DNA from: Chaunax sp. Z400
Lineage: Eukaryota > Chordata > Actinopteri > Lophiiformes > Chaunacidae
Assembly: GCA_037577475.1 (NCBI GenBank)
Contig: CM075187.1
Span: 22,536,810 to 22,600,809 of the forward strand
DNA: 64,000 bases
Direction of reading: 5' to 3'
How positions within the stretch are numbered: position 1 is the stretch's first letter; each line of letters opens with the position of its first letter. The notes below the pieces were generated by a model. The model did no database searches, had not been told where the DNA came from, and worked only from the letters and a program-made list of their open reading frames with translations. The translations under genes and the position numbers were made by a program. Of this stretch, positions 25,705 to 38,600 are shown piece after piece.

Positions 25705-28700
25705 TTAGAGGTGAGAGTTCATGCCAATCCAGTGTCTGATCAGCTGGTGGGCGATGGTCTGTCTGGGAGGGACAGTGAAGGCCACATGGGCTCCTTTCAG
25801 CAATGACTCAATCACCTAAACAAACAAGCAAACAAAAAAATGGATTTCTATAAGGAATAACACTGAGACCACAGATAACAGACACACTTTGCTCCTCTTC
25901 ATCGTCATCAGCATCACGACTTCTTGCTTATCATAGTTTATTTATCTTTTATTCTCCTGGATCTTTTTTTTCGTTTTACACGGTCATTAGAAAGTATAAC
26001 GTTCATAATGAATTTAAAGTAATACGATATTCATGTATCACACTATCTTTTACTTATGCTAATACTGTAGTATTTATACAACATAATACTTGTCACTATT
26101 ACTGGTTATCTCCATGAAAGCCAGAGCCAACACCATCCACTGATAAAGGCCATGAGATATGGCTGAAAACCTAGTATTTGCACCATTACTACGTCATTTA
26201 GTGCTAGCTGTGCTAACGGTAGAAGTGGTAGATTTCTAATGTTTATACCTGTTGCCGTGTGAACCACCGAGCTTCTTCAATCTCAGTCTCATCCACTTTG
26301 ATGTCGGTTGATATGGCGACAGCGAGGCAGCCAATCATGAGGTTGGAGGGCATCGGCCAGGGCTGACAGGAGACGTACTGAACTGGTCCAACTTTAACAC
26401 CGCTCTCCTCCTCCACCTCCCTCCTCACCGCATCCTCTATCGCCTCCCCTGCAGGGACACGAACGGGAGAGAGGGGGGGTAACTTTTTTCTTATTATATG
26501 GTCATCGCATTGTAGGGAGAAAAACCTGTGCATGCACACACCTCCCATTTAGGAGTAAGAACGAGTCCTCTGAAAGGATTAAGGGTTAAGACTGAAATTC
26601 ATGTGAGTCAATGCAATGTGTTAGAATTACCAGGCTCTATGAATCCAGCCAGACAGGAGAACACGCGAGCTGGAAAGACTTTCTTCCTTCCCAGTAAACA
26701 CTGGTTTCCATCAGGGTGGATCACCAGCATGATCACCACTGGGTCTGAAAACACACACAAGACAGAGGAAGAAGTTTTTTAATCACCACAGACGTTATTA
26801 TTAAGCCTTAGAGTTACAACTAGTCATAAAATCATTTAGCAGCCGTTCTGACGAAACTACTTTTTGAAGTTGTCCTAATAACATTTAATCATTTATTATG
26901 CTATAAAGATCAGTTAAGTTGGCTTCATTTAGATTCAGGGCTGCAACATGTTGGTTTTTTTCTCAACGAATAAATTGTAAAAGTTCACAAAGTAGTGAAA
27001 AATGCCGTTTACATGTTACAAGAAAATGTTAATACTTAAATCACTTGTTTTGTCAAACTGGCCGTGCAAAATTTAAATGTTTCCACTTTACTGTCAGAGA
27101 AGTTTTAGAAAACCTACAAACATTCTCATTTGAGAAGAAAACTCTGAGCCTGTGTTCATTTACTGCAGTGAACATTGGAACATTTCCCCACAGCTAACAT
27201 CCTGCAGGCTTCTACACTCTTTTTCATTATATAGTATTATCAGCACTCATCAAGAGCAGAAATGTGAGGTATGAGTGGAGCTTCATACCGACTCGAGGGT
27301 AGCAGGTGTTGTGAACCCCCTTCAGGCTCCGGCAGTCAGAGTTCAGGCAGCTCCTCTTGTATCCTCCCGCCTCGATCTTGGTGCTGCTGCCACACGTTGG
27401 ACAGAAGCTGTAGCGGCTGTGCCAAGCCAACACCGATCGAGCCTGGGCCACGACTCCTGGAGGACAAAGAAAAGCTGATTTCAGTAAAATGTCATCAAAT
27501 ATGGGAGTCGTATAAAATCAACGGTATTCATCACAACCAAAGAAACATTCTGTGTCTTCCTCACCAGCCTCTTCCTCGTTGAAGTTCAGCAGGTCTCTGA
27601 AGGGTGACTTTAGGAAGGAGCAGTTCTTTTCTCTGCAGCGTTTAAGAAGCTCTGCAGCGTCTTCATCTGTGCCGATGGCAAACCAAGCGGGAGGCTCGTG
27701 GACATCCTCCTCGGTCTGAGAGATGGTGGAGGATGAGCGGGGCTTCTTTCTCTTCTCCACGCCTAGGAAGATGAGGACAGTCGCAGGATTCTGCAGAAGG
27801 TCTTTAACCACCTCATATCTGAACCGACGCAGCTTTGTCTCGACCTGTTAAGAGTCAGAATCACACCCATCAACAATTTGAATGTTTAAACCCACACCGA
27901 ACAACAACACCTCTTAAACAAGCTCTTGGCTGCAGGATGGAGGCATCTCTGTACATTCCTCAACACAGGTTCCTCATATGTGTTTTCTGACTGAAGACTG
28001 AGAGCGACGATGCTATTAGAGCATCAAAGTACCGAAACAATAGAAAAGTTAATTTGGCCAAGTGTGTATTGATTTAGAGCGAAGGCTTCAATTAGAATAG
28101 TCCAGGCAAGACCTCACCAATGCATTTGAAAAACTGATGCTACCATCATCTTCAATATACTCTTCCTCATAGGATTTGACTCCCCTGTTTTTAAGTTACA
28201 TTTCCTCATCAATCATAAATACAAAGCTGTTCCTGCACATAGATGGTTACGGATTATCCCTCTACTGGTTGTTGACAAGCTTTATAAGGTCTTAGTAAAT
28301 CAGTCGGAATCTGAACAGACACAATTTGGAAAACTTGCCATTTGCAAACAACCATCCCATCTGGACTCTGACTACTCTACAAGGTGCTCCTTTGAAAATG
28401 TGTCTGTGTACAAGGATTTGGTTTGAGCTTAAAGCTTCTCCTCTGACCTTTGAAATAAAATGTTTTGACAAAAATGTTATGTACAACTAAGAATTAAATA
28501 TGCTATGAGAAGTATAATTTTATGTCATTTTCAAGACAGCTTGTTGTAGAAGTGATAATCACACACGCATCTTCCTCCATGCTTAAGTTATTGGAATGTA
28601 CCTATAAGTAATGGGAATTTAAAGCACCATCTGGTGCTTTAGGTGCTGATAGTCAAGTGTAATGTTGGTAATATTCCACTTGTCGTTTTCTTATCTGTGT

Positions 28701-29786
28701 CATCAGAACGCCAAACATGGTGATGGTTCAGCAGCCTCAAATCCAAAGTATCAGTGACATTTGGCTTCAGCCACGTACCCCTGCATCGTCGTCCTTCTGG
28801 GAGCTGCTGACCATGGGGCAAAGGTTGGAGAACATGAGGTAGACCGTCTCTGCGTCGCTCTGTTTGACCTCTAACCACCCCTCGTCTGTCCTCTTCCCAC
28901 TCAGCCGGTCCAGCATCTCTCTGCTAAAGTAGTTCTCCTGTTGGCCGAGGTCAGAGCCGGGAAGGATGCGATGGCAGCTGTCGTCCGTCCGGCCCAGCAG
29001 GTTGGAGATGTGTCTGTGGCCCCAGAACTTGGCAATATCGTAGGCAGTCTGTGACGAGCTGTTCACTGAGAACTTGTCACAGCTTGAAGATTAAAAACAG
29101 AGAAGAGATTAGAAGAAGCAATAGATTTGTCTGTCCAAGGGTTTAATTTTTGTTTAAGAGGTGGAGGGAACACAACGCTACAGAGCGCTATTTAGTTACA
29201 TATATTTATACTAAATGAATCAAACATTATGGTGAAATTGGTCAAACAAAATATTTAGAAATGTGGCCAGAAATTCTTTTTTTAAATTATTATTATTATT
29301 AAAAAAACAAACCCTAACAACTAGAAGTAGTTTGATTGATTAAGCTGTGAGACAAAGACAACATGAAACCACAAAAATACGACATCATCCAGTGCAGCCT
29401 GCTGTGTGTCACTCTCATTGGAGTTTTCCTGCCCCTGGTGCCAAAAATGTATCAATGCAGCTTTAAACTGATACTATTTATATCTTTTACAATCAAATTT
29501 CACTCCTATAAAAGGTGTGTTTTATAACATGTTGAGTGTGGTTTCTTTTTCTCTCTTTGTACTGTTTTACTGTTCTGTACCCGTGTGACAGCAGCGTCTC
29601 CACCACTTGGAAGTGTCCGTTTCGGGCGGCGAGCATCAGTGCCGTCCAGCCGCTGTATCCCTTCTGGTTGATGAGTGAGGGGACTCTGGACAGCAGTGAG
29701 AACACATGGGTCAGGTCTCCTCTGGCTGCAGCATCCAAGAACCTCTCCACCATCTCCTCATTTGCACTCAGCTGGAGGCTCGTCAT
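25705..29786 (-). CDS. nudt12: NUDT12 peroxisomal NADH pyrophosphatase / deNADding enzyme, complete (460 aa)
   Basis: NUDT12 hydrolyses NADH and related dinucleotides to NMNH and AMP, and removes NAD caps from RNA; it acts in peroxisomes and cytosol. Exons: 29786-29581, 29082-28779, 27844-27565, 27456-27289, 26744-26631, 26448-26249, 25815-25705. Phases close to 460 residues (human 462). Domains in order: ankyrin repeats (SGWTALMLAARNGH, QTAYDIAKFWGHRH), an NTPase-like N domain, a zinc ribbon (FCPTCG then SCLNSDC), and a Nudix fold. The Nudix box, spread over exons 5 and 6, fits GX5EX7REUXEEXGU (EAIEDAVRREVEEESGV). The NADH-specific motif CQPWPMPS follows. The C-terminus is SHL, a peroxisomal PTS1-type tripeptide (human ends PNL). 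The start chosen is MTSLQ; the acceptor just upstream (29796/29795) implies a non-coding first exon. The zinc ribbon loop has a small insertion (HNTCYPRV) against human HYPRV. Confidence 0.96.
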
Positions 29787-29965
29787 TCTGGCTGCCTGCA
29801 TAGCAAAAACAAACCTCGCATAAATCTTTGTTCTAATCCTGCGATCACCTCCACCGACCAACCTCTGGCGGGATGTACCCACTCACGTCTGTCATATTGC
29901 CCCTTTTTCCCTAACACACACACAACCTATGTGTTTTATGTTTTACATTGACATTGCAGATTTCC

Positions 29966-30490
29966 TGAGCCAAGGAGGTAACGCTTCAGCCGGTGTTGTT
30001 TTGTTCGTCTGTCCGTTAGCAGTATTACTTCAAATGTTGTGAAGTTTTGATGATTTTCCCCCTCTTTTCTTTTTTGGAGAAGTAGGGTATTTTCCAAAGG
30101 CTTCTTCACCGTTGTGGGATAGAGGAAATTACAGGATTTCAGTTTTTAACTTCATGTGTAATGCCTGCAATGCTTGGACAAAAATTCTACATTGACATCC
30201 CCATAAGATCCACCACACATCACAGTCTGATCTGGTGATCCAGAATGTTTAAATCTATTGGGTTGACAGAAAATTCCCTACTGTGAGAAAACAAATGATG
30301 ATACAGAATACAAATTGCCGCTGAAACTGTGGCGATTCAGTTTGGTGTCAAATTTGGCATATCTTTTAAAGTTACTGAGCTAGATCTGAAGAAAACCACT
30401 ATTAGTGAATATAGTTTTCCTGAACAACTATGAATCTAATAATGATACCGATGTGTTTCCAAATTGTAGGGGTAGGTTTTCATATTATGA
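29966..30490 (+). repeat. Interspersed repeat, family A (plus orientation)
   Basis: It begins near ccaaggaggtaacg and contains gattcagtttggtgtcaaat and aaagttactgagctagatct. The same order of blocks occurs reverse-complemented at 46760-47420, and related ends occur at 35380-35570. No coding capacity is seen. It is probably a fish DNA transposon or retroposon remnant of unknown class. Confidence 0.65.
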
Positions 30491-30949
30491 GGGCCAAACT
30501 ATCATGAGACTTTCGCTTTTAGATGCAATGACATAATGGGGAAACTTTGCTCCGCGTGCTGCTAACTTCCCGTTATTATCGATCTAAATGAATCCACAGC
30601 GTACAGTACAGAAGCTTGCTAAACTCAGATGTAACATTTGTGACTGCATCCACTGAAATGCTTTAAATGCCAATACGCATAGTGCACATAGGCTACAGCG
30701 GGGAACGTTTGACTGATAATAATAATAATGTGGGGGCTGTTATTGTGTAGTATTATGTAAGCATCGTGTGTAACGTTATCTGCTAGCATTACACTAAGGC
30801 GACTGACGACGGTAATGTGTGGTAAAAGGTATTAAACCTTTCTGAACCAGCACTCAATTTCAGCTGTCATTAACAATGACAATAACAACATAACTGAGAT
30901 AAAATTAGAACATTCAACAGCTTCAGGTGAAATATTGTAAAGGTCTCAC

Positions 30950-30990
30950 CTTGACTTCTGCTCCGAGTTGTTTCCTGCCTGTCTAGGACG
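30950..30990 (-). other. nudt12: Probable nudt12 non-coding first exon end (donor at 30949)
   Basis: On the minus strand the sequence reads ...GAAGTCAAG followed by gtgagacc, a strong splice donor. It lies about 1.15 kb upstream of the nudt12 coding exon, which itself starts at a good acceptor. The upstream limit (transcription start) is unknown and may reach into the TIR element at 30991-31195. Confidence 0.45.
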
Positions 30991-31195
30991 TAAATTTATG
31001 TATCATACTATGGCGAAACCATGACCCGCCCTACTCTGCCTCTGATTAGTTTATATATTATATATTATATTCTGTCCTAACCCTAACCAATCATCACGCG
31101 TCATGGCTAAACGTAACCAACCAAGTGCATAACCAATAGCCAATCATATGCAGAGTAGGGTGGGGCGTACCTTCGCCGTAGTAGGATTCAAACTT
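30991..31195. mobile_element. TIR element family B, copy 1 (next to nudt12 first exon)
   Basis: The left arm (atcatactatggcgaaacc then cgccctactctgcctctgat) is the reverse complement, with mismatches, of the right arm (gcagagtagggtggggcgtac then cgccgtagtaggat). No ORF is present. A diverged copy lies at 51395-51560 in opposite orientation. Confidence 0.7.
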
Positions 31196-31621
31196 AACCA
31201 ACAGATACCGGGTTATGAATGCCTGCCGAGAAGTGCATGCACCTCGCGAGAGCGCGCACAGTGAAAGCGAAACATATGAAGCATAGTATGGATTTCTACG
31301 GCTACGTACCGTGTTAAAACATTGTAATTTTCTTATTCATCAATGCTCATGAAAGATCTGACGTTTATAGTTAATAAAAATCAATGTTTCATTGGATTCA
31401 ATAAAAGTAGCATGATTTTAAATGCAGGAAGATGACTAACTCTGTAAAATAAAGTTTGTGCTGTGATAAAACCATGTTATTAGTTTGCTGACAAGTGTCC
31501 ACACTGAATGTGAAGGAGTTTAATGCATCGTTCAGAATAACTGATTTTGACTGTTTAGTAATGCTTGTCCTGGCCAAGCTGTCCAGCCAAATTAGAAAAT
31601 ACTGACAAACCCATTTATTTC
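31196..31621. other. Intergenic, nothing recognised
   Basis: Between two MITE-like elements. No open frame of note, no repeat structure and no RNA gene recognised. Confidence 0.4.
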
Positions 31622-31800
31622 ATACGATACGCCCCTTAGGTCCCATAAGGGACATTTAAAAAAAATCTTGTGCGCACAAGTAACTATCTTGTGGGAACAA
31701 GATAAGTAAATAAATTGCGCGCACATCTTGTTCACACAAGTACTTGTGCGCACAAGGTTTAAAAAAAAAAATCTCTTTAGGGGACTTAAGGGGCTCCATA
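31622..31800. mobile_element. Palindromic MITE with repeated cttgtgcgcacaag motifs
   Basis: The left end gccccttaggtcccataaggg and the right end ctttaggggacttaaggggc are inverted repeats. Internally cttgtgcgcacaag, itself a perfect palindrome, occurs twice, with related cttgtgggaacaag between. A-runs flank the core on both sides. It is typical of a foldback DNA element. Confidence 0.75.
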
Positions 31801-32626
31801 GTAGATGGTACATGTCTGAAATTCTAAATGATGAGAGAAAACAGCCCAAATACGAGCTATTAACACAATTTCATCCCATAATGTCGGACAAGGAACTAAC
31901 AGGGTGGATACATTTTATGGCCACAGAGTCTGCTAGATTTGGTATCCGCCTTCTCTTTCATCATACATGAGAGTTAGATGTATGAAATTCAACACGATGA
32001 GACAAAACAGCCAAAACTATGAGCTGGTAACAGTGAAAGTCTCTGAAATTCACTAATAATGCAAAATAACAACACTGCTGTCTTCTTTGGTGACAAACAG
32101 TGGAAAATTACTACAGCCGAGAACATCCAGACACGACACTTATTGAAGCTAAAATGATTCACAATTAATTGTATAAAGCCACCTAGAAACAAACATGACA
32201 AGAATATGTGGTTTAGTTACATTTTTAATAAAATAATTGATAACATAATGTTACCAGAGACACAGTGTTGCCACTTGAGATACAGTGAAAAAAAATACTT
32301 CTTTGAAATCACACCTCATCTTAATATTATCAAACATTCTCAAATCATAATTTTATCATTACATATATATATATAAATAGAATTGAACAAAATAAGTTAT
32401 AGTTTATTGTAGTTACTCAAACACACATAAGCCAGAGAGAATGCTGTTATTGTTAAAGGTAAAAGAAACATCTAAATGATGACTGGCTTGATTAATTTGT
32501 TAATGACGCAATTTTACTAAAATTGAGCCATATTGTGCAGCTGTAGGCACAATACTATAATAAATTAACATGGATACTAACTCACTATGCATGTGAGAGG
32601 ACATTATACATTTGTGTGAGTGTGTG
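31801..32626 (-). other. slc12a2: slc12a2 3' UTR and flank (inferred)
   Basis: No coding exon follows the slc12a2 stop codon on the minus strand. A minus-strand AATAAA at 32408-32403 is the nearest canonical polyadenylation signal, giving a 3' UTR of roughly 240 bp; a longer one is possible. Confidence 0.4.
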
Positions 32627-35600
32627 TTAGGAGTAGAAGGTGAGGACGCTCTGGTGGTTTCCTCGGACCAGCAGCAGAGGTGGGACGTCTTTGGACAGAG
32701 TTTCCAGCCAGCACATGTAGAGAGCGCTCGACACGGTGCCCTTCCTGGCCAAAGGCAGACTCCTACAGACACACAGGGAGAGATTAATGCACATACCGAG
32801 GACAGAATGAGAATTATTACAGAAAATACAGCATTTACTAACAATTAATTTAGGATTATTTATCCTGATATTAAACCTGGCCATAATACCAGGTGTTCTC
32901 AGGTTCAAACCAGTATACGTAAAGTGGAGTGCAACTAAGTACAGGCAATTATAATACTTTTAACTTCACTACAATTATCTGACAGCTTTAGATGCTAGTC
33001 ATCTTCCATTACAAAAAAAATGACATACGTCTACAGTAATCTTTCAGCTACAAAACGTATTAGATCATATAAATTATTATGTTTTATTTTAAACTAAAGT
33101 ACCCAACAGTTCTTACAAGTTTAACTGAAACAAGTAGCCGATGCATCGATCTGTTTAATATTCTGATAATAGTTTAAGTCATTTTTCATGTAAAAACATT
33201 CATGATTCCAGTTTTATTTTAATATTTCATTTTATACTCAATCATTTCGAGCTTTGTACCATTGGTTGGACAAAACAAACATTATGAAGGTGTTACTTTG
33301 TCTGGATAATTGTGGTGATATTTGTCATTATTTTCAGAACTAAAAACAAACAAACAAACAAATCAACTTGTTAATTGTAAAAAATAATCAGCAGATTAAT
33401 CTATAATGAATATAACCATTAGTTGCAGTCCTGAACAAGATGAGCTCCACCTCAATAAACCAACAGTAACATCCTGCTTTTACATGATGCATGAATAATA
33501 ATAATCTAATGACATAACATATAAAAGTATAACAGTCAAAGGGGATATTATTCAGATTTGATTACTTTTCATTCTTTAAATTGAAATTTTCCAGATTATA
33601 CTGACATAATTGTTTGTTGCTAGGTAACATGCTCAATGCAGGACTTTTACGTTTAACAGAGTATTGATACTATGTAATGTTACTCCTGGTACTTTTACTT
33701 CAGTACTGAATACTTCTCACCAATGATGTCATGTGGCTCATCCTCCTCTCTATAATAATGAGTAAATCAGAACATATGATGATAAAGTATCTAATAATAT
33801 TCTCTATAATGACGTGTGGGTGAAATCTGACATTGATAATGAAGAGGACATTTAAACGTCTAAACTTCTTACATGACGATGAGTTTTGCCGTGTTGGAGT
33901 GTTCCTTCAGCAGCTCATTCAGTCTGATCTGACGGTTGGTCTGAAAGTCATATACAGTATGTCACATCAACTTTGTCTTGTTAAACAGCTCTCATAAAGC
34001 GCTGTGATTGGTCAGAGTTAATATGTCTGCAGTGCGAGGTTGGACCTTGGCCTTGTAGAGCTCCAGTTCGTTGTCGGTGATCCTCCAGGGTTCCTGGGCC
34101 TTCAGCCTCTCTGCAGCCTCCTGCTCCATGTCATCTTCCTTTAGCCTGTACGGCTCGATCAGCTCCTTAAAGCTCAGCTTACTGCAAACCCACATGGAAA
34201 GAACATTGTATTACAGCAATGTTATCAGGTTTAAGAACTCAGCTGTAACACCTCCATCCTTAATCAACTTTAATTCAAAGGGTTTTGTTGCATTTCAAAG
34301 ATATTCATATCATTTTAAAGCCATCTAAACCATCTTTTCTTTTTTATGTGTATCTTTTTGTGGTAGATTCAGCAGATCTACTACAACATAGCAGTGCTAT
34401 TAGACTAATCATCAGAGTGGTCTGACAGATGCTTTAAAAGTCTATATGGTACATTTAATTCTTTTAAAATATAATAATTTCACCTTTTTTAAATTCAACT
34501 ATTTCTATTTAGGGACATAAACTTAAATTGAATGTTTAGATAAAGTAACTCCCAACATTCATCGGTGAAGCTCTTGAAGGATTCAGTCTGTTAAGGTCTT
34601 CAGGTTAAAGCTTCAGACTCCATCAGAGGTCATACTTGTGTTTCTTGGGTTTGGTGTTGATGTCTCCCAGGACGTTGATGTCAGAGAAGTCGATCCTGAA
34701 CCTGCTGAGCAGTGTGGCCATCCTGACGGGACACACAGACCACAGTGAACATACAGAGTAACATATATACAGGGTGGTTATTTCACATATCTTTTTTGTT
34801 GAATGAATAAGATCATAACTTGTATGACTCACGCTCGGCGGTCGTGGTCGATACGATTGATCTTCCCGCCGATGAAGACGCGGATCCTGCAGTCGCCCCA
34901 CTTCCTCCTGTTGGTCAGCAGGAAGGGAATCAGCAGAGTCAGACCTGCAAACACAAACATGTGCCTTAATGATGACCGATGACTGTACATTCACACTGCA
35001 AGAAACTAAGCACATTTACTGAAGCACTTGTTGAGCAAGCCTTGGTCATTGTATCAGACACTGACCTCCATCATCAAACAACCACCACACATCTATGGTT
35101 CCTTTGCCCTGTTTCTTCTTAAACAGCTGGCTGGTCTCCAACAGACGCTGGTCAGTCAGACTCAGAGGAGACTTGGTCTCTGCAGCAGATAACACCACAT
35201 GACATAACATAACACAGGGTGAGGTTATAGAAACACTTTAAGACATTAAGAAATCCTCTTGTTCTCTGGACGTCCAGTACATAGAAGGGGGCTCATTGGA
35301 GCTCATGCCAAACCAAGACGCAACAGAACCTTTTGATTGAATGAAAGAGGTTAACCTAACAAAGGAGGGTTATGTGGTTACTTCCCTTGGAGCACATCCA
35401 CTCCAAAAGGGTTAAGGGTTCTTCCTTTGCCCAACCCTGTCTACCAAGTTTACATCAAATCTATCTGCTAGTGAAACACAGATCTCACAGATGTAGTTTT
35501 TGTGTAATCCTACTAACAGACAGACAGGCAAACAGGCTCTGGTGAAAATGTAGCCTCCTTGGCAGAGGTAAAAATACATGTCTAACAAGTCTAAAGCTGT

Positions 35601-38600
35601 TTGTCTTAAGAGAGTCTAAACATGTCTCTGGTAGGAATAAAGATGAGGATAGACATCAGTGAAAGGAAACACACGATGTGTGAAGAGGCAGAGCAGTGTT
35701 CATCTTTGTCCGTGCCATGATGACTAAACCTCCCTCTACTTTTCTTCTTCGTTTACCTTTCATGATGAGCGGGCTGCTCTGGTTGCTGGTGGTTTTTGAA
35801 GGACAGGAGTCAGAGTCGGAGTATTTAGCCAGACTGACAGAAACCTCCACCTCCTTGCTGCCAATTGGTGGCTTGTCATGGGACGACAGCAGATCATCTA
35901 TGAGCACAGACAGAGAAACGGCTACAGTCCATGCAGTCGGTAGATACGAGACAGATGCACAGAAAAAGATCGATGTACCTTGTCCTGGGATGTGAGAGAC
36001 ATCAAGTCCATCCTGCAGTCGAAGGATCACCACTCCAAACTGCAGGTCAAAGGCATCGCTGGAACATAGAAGAGATCATTCAACTCAGAACTATACTGCA
36101 CAAGAAATCTGCTTCATAGAGAAAATATAAATCTATTCTCATGGGAAGAAAAAAAGTATTTCAAGAATGTTTATTCTAATGTGTTTTACTACTTCTTGAT
36201 ATGTCTGAGTGCGCTGTTCTGAATTTTAGATTTAAAACAGAGGCTCAGCTTTAAGCACTGTGCAATGAGATGTACCCTAAGACTTTGTGAAACAGTTATA
36301 AAGTTTTATTAAGTACAATTTTGGTGATCTTTGCTTTATTAGAATAAAAACACAAGAATTGAACCTGATACTTTAAATTAAAGATGTAGGTGATTTGTGT
36401 TCCCTTATAAAAACATGCTACGTACGCTCGACAGACTTAACTAGATAAACTGATGTTAGGTAGATTTTTCCTCTGCTGGTTCCCCGTATAGATAGCACAT
36501 GGGGTTCTCATGCCCTGAGTGATGCTTCTCAGACTGAACAGACTCCTTGGCTGTGTTAAAACATCTGCAGACACTCAACCATGTTTGGATCACAAAAAGT
36601 ACCTTTGTAAAAGTTTAGCAGCTCTTTTAAAAAGACACATCAGGCCTTACTGTATAGTGTTGATGTACATCTCCACATCTCTCATGTCTCCATCACTCCA
36701 GTTGGTCTTGAAACCCATGACCAACGTGTTGGGCTTCAGGCGACCTAAACCAACAGCCTGAAGATAGAGAACAGAAGTGTGACATCTGATAATGCACCTG
36801 TGCTATTAAACTGTGCTATAAAGGAGAGTTATTTTGACTTTAATGAGGGAGGATTGGTATAAATAAAGGTTGATGTTGTTTACATTACCCCACCGTAAAA
36901 CATGAACAACGAGCATAAATAGAATAAAATAAAAAAAGAAAATAAGTCTGACATAGGACATATTATCGTCAGGAAAATTAGAGTGAATTAGAAAGTAGGT
37001 GTGCTCATGAGAAGTAATGGATGTTCAAAAATCATTACATCATTATATATTGATTATATATATTGATTTATAAAGTGAAAGATATTTTACTAATTTGGTT
37101 TTAGTTTGAATTCCCACAGCATATGTAAAAATGTGTAAAATGAAAGTGAGGAAAAAGTAAAAAGTAAAAGAAAAGTAATTAAATAAATAAAGCAATGAAA
37201 ATCTATCACTGCCCAATGATATTTTAATATGGATATATTGAGATAATGAGAGATTATTTGATAAAGCAGGCAGGAAAAGCTACAGTATGTTTTTAGAGGT
37301 TTGGAGTTGTACTTTCAGCCAGGTGTACCTGGAGGAGGAACTGCGTCCCGTGCCTCAGGTTGTCAGCGATAACACTGGTGTAAAACGCCTTGATGCGCTT
37401 TTTATTCAGCCACCGCTGACAGCGGGCATGATCCTGGGACAGCTCCTTAAAGTTTGGCCGACGGTGCAGCTAAAAGAGACACAGGCAGTGATAGGAGACA
37501 AAAGATTTCTATGAACCTCCAGTGGGTTTTATAGTTTGATAGTATAAAATATGTCAGTGTCCTCATGAATGATGATCAGGTGAGGCAGCTATCTGTACAT
37601 ACAGTCCTGATGTGACCGCAGACCATGAGGCCGACGTTCTTAGTGAAAGAATGAACCAGTTGAAGCAAAGCAGGACGAGAGTTTGGATATCCAGTCAGCA
37701 CCAAACACTGTGGCCTGTAAACACGGAAATCACTCACTGCAAACACTGCTTTAAACATCAAACTCCTGACATGATGGAAATTACTCTTGTCAAATCAGGA
37801 AATTCTGGTAAAATTACTTGTAAATTTTTCCACTTGATCTTAAATGTTGATCCAAAACCTGAAAGAGCTACTGAAGAAATCTGGCTGCTGTATTTTAACA
37901 CATGATCTGACATTTTAAAGGCCATCCTTTAACTTTTTCTACAATCTTGTGTTAGTTACTAAAAGTATTATGCTGAATGTTTTTTTATTATCTAAAGTAC
38001 CATAAAGCAGCATCAGTTGGTCAGATATTAGCAAGAGAACAGTGCTGCAGGGCCTAAATCTATCCCTGGAGCTGACCTGAAGTTCTTAACGTGGTCCTCG
38101 ACTCCAGAGAGGTTCACACAGTGAGTCAGAGCCTGGTTGTAGATCAGAGCCTGTGTGGACGAACCCCAGTTCACATCTACAGAAAACAGCAACCAAACCA
38201 GTCAGAGCAGTGTGCAATATGAGTGGAATCAGGTGGGGAGGGTAAATGTCTATGAAGTTGAATAAAAAAGGAAGAGTGCAGAACAGTAGGACATAGTAGA
38301 GTAGGTTTGAGCAGAGGTTCTACACAGAACTGTACAATAAGTAAAAATATGTCAATCATCTTTAAGTTTGCTGTCAGATGACGTTGATAAGATGGAGCTG
38401 AATATATATGACAACACTGTTATCTAGTCTGTAGGGGGATCAAACACAACACAAAGTTTAACACAGCCACACATTATTAATTATGAATCAATACAGTGTT
38501 TTTGAGAATCGATACAGTATTACAAAAGAAAGTAGAAACGCACACCTCTGCCAACGCCACTGTCACTATAATTTGAACAGCTGGAAAATAGCTTACAGGA

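Larger units (their letters stand above)
32627..38176 (-). other. slc12a2: slc12a2 exons 15-26: cytosolic C-terminal domain
   Basis: Encodes residues about 661-1104, the dimer-forming regulatory domain. Conserved pieces include RPQCLVLTGYPNSRPALL, HDAFDLQFGVVILR, GTIDVWWLFDDGG, RVFIGGKINRIDHDRR, EPWRITDNELELYKAK and LVRGNHQSVLTF. The linker around exons 20-21 (SCPSKTTSNQSSPL) is short and divergent from human; in mammals this region holds the alternatively spliced exon 21. Acceptors and donors are canonical. Confidence 0.9.
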
